In this document: one piece after another, positions 26,257 through 35,300 of the stretch
How the letters are laid out: each line of letters opens with the position of its first letter
Numbering within the stretch: position 1 is the stretch's first letter
Assembly (NCBI GenBank): GCA_001898225.1
Contig: MKTJ01000023.1
Coordinates: forward strand, 1 to 64,000
DNA from: Chloroflexi bacterium 54-19
GTDB lineage: Bacteria > Chloroflexota > Chloroflexia > Chloroheliales > Chloroheliaceae
Length of the DNA: 64,000 nt
Reading direction: 5' to 3'
Notes under the pieces: generated by a model
What the model saw: only the letters and a program-made list of their open reading frames with translations
Told to the model about the DNA's origin: nothing
Databases searched by the model: none
Translations under genes and position numbers: made by a program

Positions 26257-27536
26257 TCGGCACCGGGGCCGGTGGAGCTACGGCAGCCAGGGAACTGCAA
26301 GGGGCTTTTGAGGTAACAGTCCTGGAAGAAGGCCACAATTTCAAACCGCTAGCCTTTGAGATAGAAACTATCGAAAGAATCAAAAAAAGCCACCTGGTTT
26401 TTGACCCAGGCCTGGTCCATTTTGTTTTCCCTAACATGCGAATCCGAAAGACCGCCGACAAAATGGTCCTGGTTAACGGCGTGGGCCTGGGAGGGACTAC
26501 CACTCTTAGCGCGGGTAACGCCTTGAGAATGGATGGGGTCTTGCAGGCTTTAGGGATTAACCTCGACCCGGAATTCGAAGAAGTGTACCGGGAAATCCCT
26601 GTTTCTACATGCCACCAGAAGAAGTGGCACAAATATACTCGCCAGCTATTTCACATTTGCGAGGAAATGAACCTTGACCCCGTGCCAGCTCTCAAACTGG
26701 GTAATTATGAACGCTGCCTGCATTGCGGCCATTGCATCCTGGGTTGTAAACAGGGGATAAAGTGGGACAGCCGCCAGTATCTTAAGGAAGCCCTGGATAA
26801 AGGAGCCACTCTCGTAACCGGGGCCAGGGTTGAGCGGGTCTTGATTAAGGCAGGAGAGGTGACCGGGGTGGAAACCAGGGAAGGACTATCTCACCATTTC
26901 TACCCGGCTGACCTGGTGGTCCTGGCGGCGGGAGGACTCGGTACGCCGGTCATTTTGCAAAACTCCGGTATCGTGTGTGAACCCCGGTTGTTTGTGGACC
27001 CGGTCTTATGCGTGGCCGCCGAAATCCCCCGGAACTGGCAATGTAAAGAAACTACCATGCCTTTTGTAGTTCAGCGCGAGGGTTACATCCTGTCACCTTA
27101 CTTTGACTTCGTGAGTTATCTTTTCAATAAAGACTGGAAGTACCCCGCCAGCGATATTCTGGGCGTGATGATAAAACTGGCCGACCAGGAGACAGGCGCT
27201 ATTTCCAAAGGACACCTGGAAAAGAGCCTCACCTGGCAAGATAACGTGAAGTTACTCGAAGGCGTCGAGCTTTGCCAGGAAATCCTGGCGCACCTGGGTA
27301 TAAAAAAAGATAAGACCTTCCTGGGAACCCTAAATGCCGGTCATCCGGGGGGAATGTTACCCCTAACAAAAGAGGAAGCGACGACTTTCCACGCCAGGCG
27401 ACTCCCCGGCAATCTCTATATTGCCGATTCTACCCTGTTCCCCCAATCTCTCGGCAACCCCCCAATTCTAACGATTGTCGCGCTTTCGAAACGGGTTAGC
27501 CGGGTTTGTATTCAGAACCTGGCTATGGCGATTTGA
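26238..27536 (+). CDS. GMC-type FAD oxidoreductase with a ferredoxin-like Cys cluster
   Basis: 432 residues from ATG 26238, with GGAGGGA upstream; a longer in-frame reading lies inside the previous gene. The N-terminal FAD motif is VVGTGAGGATAAREL (7-21), with LVNGVGLGGTTTLSAGNALRM after it. Cys160, Cys163, Cys166 and Cys170 form CxxCxxCxxxC, a 4Fe-4S ferredoxin pattern. The C-terminal GMC part has NAGHPGGMLPL and GNPPILTIVALS. It probably oxidises an alcohol and passes electrons through the iron-sulfur cluster rather than to O2 (inference). As the last gene of the cassette, it could act on the alcohol or aldehyde made by the fusion enzyme. Confidence 0.85.
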   Translation: MRKAIVVGTGAGGATAARELQGAFEVTVLEEGHNFKPLAFEIETIERIKKSHLVFDPGLVHFVFPNMRIRKTADKMVLVNGVGLGGTTTLSAGNALRMDGVLQALGINLDPEFEEVYREIPVSTCHQKKWHKYTRQLFHICEEMNLDPVPALKLGNYERCLHCGHCILGCKQGIKWDSRQYLKEALDKGATLVTGARVERVLIKAGEVTGVETREGLSHHFYPADLVVLAAGGLGTPVILQNSGIVCEPRLFVDPVLCVAAEIPRNWQCKETTMPFVVQREGYILSPYFDFVSYLFNKDWKYPASDILGVMIKLADQETGAISKGHLEKSLTWQDNVKLLEGVELCQEILAHLGIKKDKTFLGTLNAGHPGGMLPLTKEEATTFHARRLPGNLYIADSTLFPQSLGNPPILTIVALSKRVSRVCIQNLAMAI

Positions 27537-27859
27537 CCGGGTGAGTGCCCCTATGTTTTTCTTCTGGATTTATGGCCGGGGAAGCAGGTTAAAAATTGCC
27601 GGGCTATCGGCTTAACTTCCACCACCTTATACCGTTATATTAACCGCGCGAAGATAAAATGGGAGTGGGCCGGATAAAAGCCCTTAAAGTTTAATTTCAG
27701 ATTATACAGGAACTGACTTAAACCTAACCACCACGCTACTCTCACGCTAATCCTTCTTCAACCCCTGAACCCTCTCCCTGGTTAGCCTAAAGTTTTCAAC
27801 CCTGTTAAATCCGCCCTGAAAATTGTTCTGGTGATTAAGTCTGGTGAGGTTTTAATAAA
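27537..27859. other. Intergenic stretch, no gene seen
   Basis: About 320 bp after the GMC gene. No clear terminator hairpin. The region probably carries the promoter for the following small gene, but no confident -35/-10 pair was found. Confidence 0.3.
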
Positions 27860-28126
27860 ATGGCTAATGAAAAAGGTACTTCCGGGAAGACACCGGAAGA
27901 AATCCTGGGGAAACTGCATGGCCCCCAGGCCAGATTTCACAGGACCGCCCGGTCCAAGAAATATGTGCAGGGCCATCGCTATGAGCGCTGGTCCCTGGAA
28001 GGCCAGGAAGGTCAAAACACCTACCTGATCCAGGATAAAGATGAATACTGGTATGAGTTGTTAAACCCTTCGGCTGACTCCGATTACGATTTCTGGGAAT
28101 TTGAGCAGGAGGACGAGTTAGTTTAG
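27860..28126 (+). CDS. Small acidic hypothetical protein
   Basis: 88 residues, not recognised. ATG with GGTGAGG about 10 nt upstream. A basic N-terminal half (HRTARSKKYVQGHRYERW) is followed by an acidic, aromatic C-terminal half (DKDEYWYELL, DYDFWEFEQEDE). No membrane span or Cys. It lies 16 bp before the phosphoribosyltransferase gene on the same strand and is probably co-transcribed with it. Confidence 0.65.
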   Translation: MANEKGTSGKTPEEILGKLHGPQARFHRTARSKKYVQGHRYERWSLEGQEGQNTYLIQDKDEYWYELLNPSADSDYDFWEFEQEDELV

Positions 28127-28142
28127 CTATAAGGATGCTCAT

Positions 28143-28829
28143 ATGTCACAGGTCCCGTTTAGAAATCGCAGACAGGCCGGTGAGGCCCTGGCTGCCAGGC
28201 TCACGGCCTATGCCAACCGGCCCGATGTACTCGTTCTGGCCCTCCCTCGCGGAGGAGTCCCTGTAGCCTATGAGGTAGCCCGGACCTTAAAGGTGCCCCT
28301 GGACGTTATGGTAGTGCGTAAACTGGGCTTGCCGGGCGAGGAAGAACTGGCAATCGGGGCAATTGCCGTGGGTGGGGTACGGGTCCTCAATACCGATTTA
28401 GTGGCCGATTTACATCTTTCCGGCGAAGTTATCGAAAAAGTAGCCAGGGTCGAAATGCAAGAACTGGCCCGGCGCGAAAACCGGTATCGAGGAAACCGGC
28501 CCCCGGTGGATGCCAGGGGTAAAACAATAATCCTTATAGATGATGGCCTGGCAACCGGTACGACCATGCATGCCGCCCTAAAGGCAGTTAAAAAACAAAC
28601 CCCGACCCGGTTGGTAATGGCTGTCCCGGTCGCTCCCGCCGATACTCTCAATGAATTCCGGCCCTGGGTAGATGAAATAGTTTGTGTCCTTACCCCTACC
28701 CGTTTTTACTCTCTCGGCATGTGGTACCAGGAATTTCCGCAGGTAAGCGACGAGGAAGTCTGCCGCCTGTTGGATGACGCCGCCCAACCCTACCGGCCAG
28801 CCCAAATACCTGGGGAACACACTATATAA
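28143..28829 (+). CDS. Phosphoribosyltransferase-family protein
   Basis: 228 residues. The type I PRTase PRPP loop IILIDDGLATGTTM covers about 129-142, with Asp133 and Asp134. The N-terminal part has ALPRGGVPVAYEVAR and DVMVVRKLGLPG, typical of the stand-alone PRTase-like proteins annotated in many bacteria without a known substrate. It is not a clear hypoxanthine, uracil or orotate enzyme. It could be a salvage enzyme or a regulatory PRTase. It is flanked by small unknown genes. Confidence 0.85.
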   Translation: MSQVPFRNRRQAGEALAARLTAYANRPDVLVLALPRGGVPVAYEVARTLKVPLDVMVVRKLGLPGEEELAIGAIAVGGVRVLNTDLVADLHLSGEVIEKVARVEMQELARRENRYRGNRPPVDARGKTIILIDDGLATGTTMHAALKAVKKQTPTRLVMAVPVAPADTLNEFRPWVDEIVCVLTPTRFYSLGMWYQEFPQVSDEEVCRLLDDAAQPYRPAQIPGEHTI

Positions 28830-28880
28830 AAAAATCAGCCGGTTAATTCAGGGAAGCAACCAGGAAGGGAGAAACAAACC

Positions 28881-29321
28881 ATGAATTCAAAAGAGCAATC
28901 AATCAAAAGACAACTTCAGTGTACAAATTGCGGTACCGAAATTAAACAGCTTACCCCCAGTAAAGTTAAAAAGCCCGGTGAACCGGTTGCAGAAGAACTC
29001 GAAGAAATTACATGTCCCGTCTGTAACTACCGGTTTGTTGCCGGGGTAGAAGAAACTGAAGCACCACTCCTTTCCAGGGAAGATTTCGAAAATAAATTAC
29101 GCCAGCTTATCTGGGCCGCCAACCAGGGTGGTATGAAGGGAAGGGACATTATCGAGTCACTCCGCCAGGAATTGGAATTTACGGTCGAATGTGCCGAACC
29201 CGGTTTCCACTATACCGTCCAGATAATAAATCTGGGCCAGGAAAATTCAATGAAGGCGCCTGCCCCCAGGGTCGAGGATTACCGGGAGAGATTAGCCAAA
29301 CACAATTTTAACCAGTCATGA
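28881..29321 (+). CDS. Small zinc-ribbon protein upstream of the glucan synthase
   Basis: 146 residues. An N-terminal zinc ribbon is formed by Cys14/Cys17 (CTNC) and Cys45/Cys48 (CPVC), spaced by a charged loop. The rest is acidic and helical (SREDFENKLRQLIWAANQGGM), with no export signal. The ATG follows GGGAGA. The stop overlaps the start of the 2891-residue glucan synthase gene (ATGA), so the two are translationally coupled. The ribbon may bind nucleic acid or the synthase; function unknown. Confidence 0.75.
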   Translation: MNSKEQSIKRQLQCTNCGTEIKQLTPSKVKKPGEPVAEELEEITCPVCNYRFVAGVEETEAPLLSREDFENKLRQLIWAANQGGMKGRDIIESLRQELEFTVECAEPGFHYTVQIINLGQENSMKAPAPRVEDYRERLAKHNFNQS

Positions 29322-32300
29322 ACATTCTGCAAGCTAGCTTTTTTACAAGACTCAAGGAACTTTCTGCAAGGTGGCGGGCTAAGCCGCCGCGGCACGTACC
29401 CTATGCGACAGGGAACGCGGCCCTGCTACAGGCGGAGTTATTCAGTCAAAGTTCCCTTGAGGCCCTGGCCCATAGTTTAGCCCAGGCCCACCAGTTAAGC
29501 TCCGAACCGGGCGATGTCCGTTTTATCCGGGATACTTTAGATGAATACAGCCAACTTTTACAGGAGGCCTACCGGGTCATCGCCAACCGGGCAATTCTTG
29601 AGCAGGAATTAGTCCCAGCCGGAGAATGGTTACTTGACAATTTTCTGCTGGTAATGGAACAAATCAGGGAGATTAAAGAGGATTTGCCGCCCGGTTATTA
29701 CCGCCGCCTGCCAAAGCTCAAAGAGAACCTTGCTAGCCCTGTGCCAAGAGTCCAAAGCCTGGCGAGAGAATTTATTTCTCACAGCGGAGGCCGCCTTGAG
29801 GCTGCCCACCTGATAAGTTTTGTCCTGGCCTACGAGACTGTCACCGACCTTTCGATGGCCGAAATCTGGGCCTTGCCGATTATGTTGCGGCTTGAACTGG
29901 TCGAATACCTGGTTAACTGGGCGGCCCGCCTTTTAGACCAGTATAAACAGCTTGCCGAGGTGGAGAGCATAGCCAGCGAATTAGCCGGGGAAACTGACCC
30001 TCACGCCCTGCCAAAAATATTGGACGATTATTGCGCCACGCATCAGCTATCCCAGGTTGGTCCGGTCTTGCTCCTTGAGATTTTCAGATTGTTGCAAAAC
30101 AGGGAAAAGAACCCGGAGGACGCCCTGGGTTACCTGGAAACTCTGATTCTAGCGCGTTACGGCGCTATCGAGGACTTGATAAGGGCGGTTAACCAGGATT
30201 CAGTCACCCTTGTAACGGCGGTAGCCAATGCCATTACCAGCATGCGGGCTATTGCCACGATTGATTGGAAAGATTGGTTTGAGCGGGTAAGCCGGGTCGA
30301 AAATATTTTGCGACTGGACCCTGCCGGGGTATATAGCCGGTGCGATTTTCCGACCAGGGATCGTTACCGCCATGACATCGAACGGCTAGCCCGTTCAAGC
30401 ACCTTTAGCGAGGTTGAGGTAGCCTGGAAATTAGTTACCCAGGCCCGGAGTAAGTTGGGGCAAGCCTCACCCGAAACGGCCCTGCGCCAGGGCCATATTG
30501 GTTATTACCTTGACGGGGGCGGGTTGGAGGAGTTTGAAAAAGCCCTGGACTACCATCCTGGCTACCGGGAGCAAATCGAGCAAGCCGTCTTAAAGCACCC
30601 CACCCCGGTTTACCTGGCCGCAACCGGCGGATTAACCGTTGGGCTTTTAGCCGCCGGATTAAAATTTGCCCGGATTAAAATTAGTCCCAAAAATATCGCG
30701 GGTATTAGCCTGCTGGCCCTGCCCGCCTATGACGTGGGCCAACAGGTCGTTAACTGGGGCGTAACCAGGTTATTTAAGCCCCGGATACTGCCCCGGCTCG
30801 ATATGCAGGCCGGTATTCCCGACGAATACCGCACTATTGTAGTAGTGCCGATGTTGTTACTGACCAAAGAGAGCGTGGAGGGTCAGTTTGAAAAACTGGA
30901 AGTGCAGTGGCTGGCAAACCGCGACCCCAATTTACATTTTGCCCTGTTAAGTGATTTTTCTGATGCCCCTCAAAAAATTATGCCGGGCGACCAGCTTCTT
31001 TTAGAAACAGCCTTAAACAAGTTAAAAGTCCTGCAAGCTGCCTATGGCCCCGACCGCTTTTTGTTTTTTCACCGCGAGCGCCAGTGGAACCCCCGGCAAG
31101 GGGTCTTTATGGGCTGGGAACGCAAACGGGGTAAGTTGGAGGAATTCAACCGGCTGTTGGTGGGCACCACTGATACTTCGTTTATAGTGCAGGAAGGGGA
31201 CCTGGCAATTTTACCCACCATCCGGTATGTAATCACGCTCGATAGCGATACTCAATTACCCCTCAATACCGCCCGGCAGTTAATCGGGACCATATCCCAC
31301 CCCCTCAACCGGGCCGTGATTGATAAAACCAAACGGCGGGTGATAGAGGGCTATGGAATTTTACAACCCAGGGTGGAAATGGAGCCGGAAAGCACCCTGA
31401 AAAGCCATTTTGCCCGGATATTTGGCGGCCATAACGGGATTGACCCCTATACCGCCGCTATTTCCGATGTTTATATGGACCTGTTTGGAGAAGGGATTTA
31501 TGCCGGGAAAGGAATTTATGACCCGGCGGTTTTGCGGGAGGTTTTGGAAGACCGTTTTTCGCCGAATACCCTGCTGAGCCACGACCTGCTCGAAGGTTGC
31601 TTTGCCAGGGCCGGTTATATTAATAATTTACAGCTAATTGATAACTTCCCAACCGATTACAGGGTCTATACCGCCCGCTTGCATCGTTGGATTAGGGGCG
31701 ACTGGCAATTACTGCCCTGGTTAGGCTTTTCTGTACCTGGCAATACCGGGAAGACCGGGCGAAATCCGCTCCCGTTCATGGCCCGCTACAAAATAGCGGA
31801 TAATTTGCGGCGGAGCCTGACAAATCCGGCTATCCTGGCGCTATTGGTGGGAAGCTGGGTGGTGCTGGACTGGGCCCCGGTGGTATTTGCCGGAATTGCC
31901 CTCTCCCCGCTGGTCTGGCCGAGCTTAATCAGCCTGCTGGACGCGGTAGTGGCAGCTTACCGCTCGCCGCACCCCCTGGCCACCTTCCGGGGGAAAATCT
32001 TCGACTTTTATTACACCCTGGCGCGGAGCGCTATCAATTTAGCCCTTTTACTCGATTTATCACTGGTAAGCTTTAACGCCATCATCAAAACACTCTACCG
32101 GCTAAACATCAGCCATAAACGTCTATTAGAGTGGGAAACCAGCGACCAGACTAACCAGCGTTTACGCCCGGCGAACCTGCTGGAAAACCTGTTACCGGAA
32201 GCGCCCCTGTTAGCTTTTGCCGGGCTAATTGGAGTGGCGGCCTTCCGGCACCTGAGAACCGGTCTGCAAGTGGCTCTGGTTACCCTGGGTAACTGGGTAA

Positions 32301-35300
32301 GTTCTCCGGCCCTGGTTGCCTTGCTGGCTAGGCCAGCCCTGCCGCCTGCTCATCCGGTTGAAGCCAGCGAACGTGAAATCCTCGACCGGCTGGCCCGCGA
32401 ATACTGGGAATATTTTAATACCTTTGTAACCCCTGAAAATCATTTCCTGGTCCCGGATAACTTCCAGGAAGACCTCGACCTGGTGGCGAACCGCACCTCT
32501 CCGACCAATATTGGTCTGCAATTAATGGCCGACCTTTCGGCCCTGGATTTAGGTTTTACCGGTATGCTGGATTTCGCCAGCCGGGTTGAGCGAGTTTTGA
32601 ACACCCTGGATTCGCTCGAACACTTCAAAGGGCATCTGCTGAACTGGTACGATACCGAAACCCTCCAACCCTTGAACCCGGCCTACGTTTCGACAGTAGA
32701 TAGCGGCAACCTGGCCGGTTATCTGATAACGTTGCACCAGGGTATCCGCAACTTGCTAGAACGGCCAATCATCGGGGAGGCGGCCTGGCATGGCCTGCAA
32801 ACCTCCCTGAGGTTAGTCAAAAGTAACTGGCCACAGGCTAAAACTTTGCCCGCCGGGCTGGATAAATGGCTTACCCGCTTGCAAAATCCACCCCGGACTT
32901 TAGGCCAATACTTTGCCGGCCTTAACGAGTTAGAAAGCTGGACGGGAGAACTTTTAGCCCAATCCCCGGCTACAAAATGGCCCAGCCGGTTCGAGGAACA
33001 AATCCGCAGCTTCAAGGCAGACCTGGAATTTCTCCTGCCCGGAGACCTCCCGGCAATTGGCAACGAGGGGCGTACCGGTGGTATGGACGCTCTTTGGACC
33101 GCTGCTCCACCCTCCTTGCGCGACCTGGCCCACTTGTTAACCCTGAGTAACCAGGGGACACCACCAGATAAAACAGAAAACACCCACCCAAACCGGGTGG
33201 AGCAGGCCCAAAGCCGGGTGCGGAAACTCGTTGAAAAATTAACCGTTCTGAGTTCAAGGTCTTTGGACCAGGCTCAACGGATGGATTTCCGCTTTCTTTA
33301 TGACGAAAACCGGCAACTCTTTCACATTGGCTTCGGATTGGCCGAAGGTCGCCTGGATAATTCCTATTACGACCTCCTGGCTTCTGAGGCCCGGTTGAGT
33401 AGCCTGGTGGCTATTGCCAAAGGAGATGTTCCTGCCGAACACTGGCAGCACCTGAGTCGCAACCTGGTCTGGATTGGGGCCGGGACCAGGGCCACCCTCC
33501 TATCGTGGAGCGGCACCATGTTTGAATACTTGATGCCTCCCTTGATAATGGCAAGCAACCCCGGCACTCTTTTAGAAGAAGCGGAGCGTATCGCGGTAGA
33601 AGCCCAAATCCGTTATGGGGCCGAAAATCATTTGCCCTGGGGCATTTCCGAGTCCGCCTATTACAGCTTCGATGTCAACGGAATTTACCAGTACCGGGCC
33701 TTTGGCCTGCGCGATATTTGCATCCGGCGTGAACTCGGTAACGAACTGGTGATTGCGCCTTACGCTACCCTGCTGGCTTTGCCGGTTAACCCCGATGCCA
33801 CTCTTAAAAATATAACGAACTTGCTCTCGCTGGGGCTGGAAGCGGATTACGGCCTTTATGAAGCCGTAGACTTTAACAAAGAGCGGCTCCCGGCAGGCAG
33901 CGATAAAGCCATTATTCGCACCTTCATGGCCCATCACCAGGGAATGAGCCTGGTAGCAATTAACAATTTTCTCAATGACAACGTGATGCAGAAGCGGTTC
34001 CAGGCTTTCCCGGCGGTGCAGGCCACCAATATTCTCTTGAAGGAACAGTTCCCGCGCTCTGCTCCAAGGGTGCGAATTCCGCTGACAGGCCGCGAGCAAA
34101 TTCGAACTCCCATTAAGCCTTCTCTCACCACCCGTGAATTTGAGTCGCCCTTCACCCCCGTGCCTTTTGCCCGGTTCGTCTCGAACGGGGCTTATTGTGT
34201 GGTTGCCACTACGGCGGGCAGTGGTTACAGCCGTTACGGCAATCTGGCGGTTACGCGCTGGCTCGAAGATCCCACCTGCGATAACTGGGGTAGTTTCTTC
34301 TATATCCAGGATGTTCACAGCAAACTGACCTGGTCGCCCACTTACCAGCCGACCCGCAAAGCGCATGACTATAGCATGGTCAACTCCCTTTATAAAATCG
34401 AGTATAACCAGGCGGTGGGCGGACTGGATACTCACCTGGAAATTACGGTTTCCCCGGAGGACAATGCCGAAGTAAGGTTACTCACCCTGCATAATCCCAC
34501 CGCGATTATCCGGGAAATTGACGTCACCAGTTACAGCGAAATCGTCCTGGCTCCGCCCGCCGAGGACGAAGCTCATCCCGCTTTCAGCAAACTTTTTGTC
34601 CAGACCGAATACCTGGAAAACTGGAACGCTTTGCTGGCTACCCGGAGGCGGCGCTCCCCTGGTCAGGTCCCAATCTGGGCGGTCCAGGTTGTTTCGATAA
34701 GCGGGCATAGTTTTGGACCGCCCGAATACGAAACAAACCGGGCCACTTTTATCGGCAGGAGCGGCAGTCTGGCCGAACCCGCCGCCCTTTCTCGGCCACT
34801 TACCAATGAAACCGGCCCTGTCCTCGACCCGATTTTTAGCTTGCGGCGCCGGTTACGGATTGCGCCGGGTGGTTCTGTCCACCTGGCCTATACTACTGCC
34901 GTGGCCGAGACCAGGGAACAGGTGATAAAACTGGCCGAGAAGTACCACGACTACCTGGCCGTAACAAGAGCCTTTGAAATGGCTCGCTATCAGACTTTGA
35001 TAGAGTTGCATAACCTCAGGGTTAGCTCGGAAGAAATTCATACTTTCCAGAAACTGGTTTCGCACACGCTTTATCTCGACTCGACTTTAAGGCCAGCCGG
35101 TGAGGTCGTGGCGGCAAACAGCAAAGGCCAGAGCGGGCTGTGGGCTTACGGCATCTCAGGCGATTACCCGGTGGTGGTGGGTTTTATTGCCAATCCAGAC
35201 GAAGTAAGCCTGGCCCGCGAATTATTCAAAGCGCACTCCTACTGGCGCTTGAAAGGGTTCAAAATTGACCTGGTAATCGTTAATGAGCAGGACAGCGGCT

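Noticed and set aside
32719..33183. 154-residue minus-strand ORF inside the glucan synthase gene
   Set aside because: Shadow ORF opposite a GC-rich coding region; Arg/Pro/Ser-rich without a start site.
33572..34435. 287-residue minus-strand ORF within the glucan synthase gene
   Set aside because: It is antisense to a conserved glycoamylase-like region of the synthase; no start site or domain supports it.
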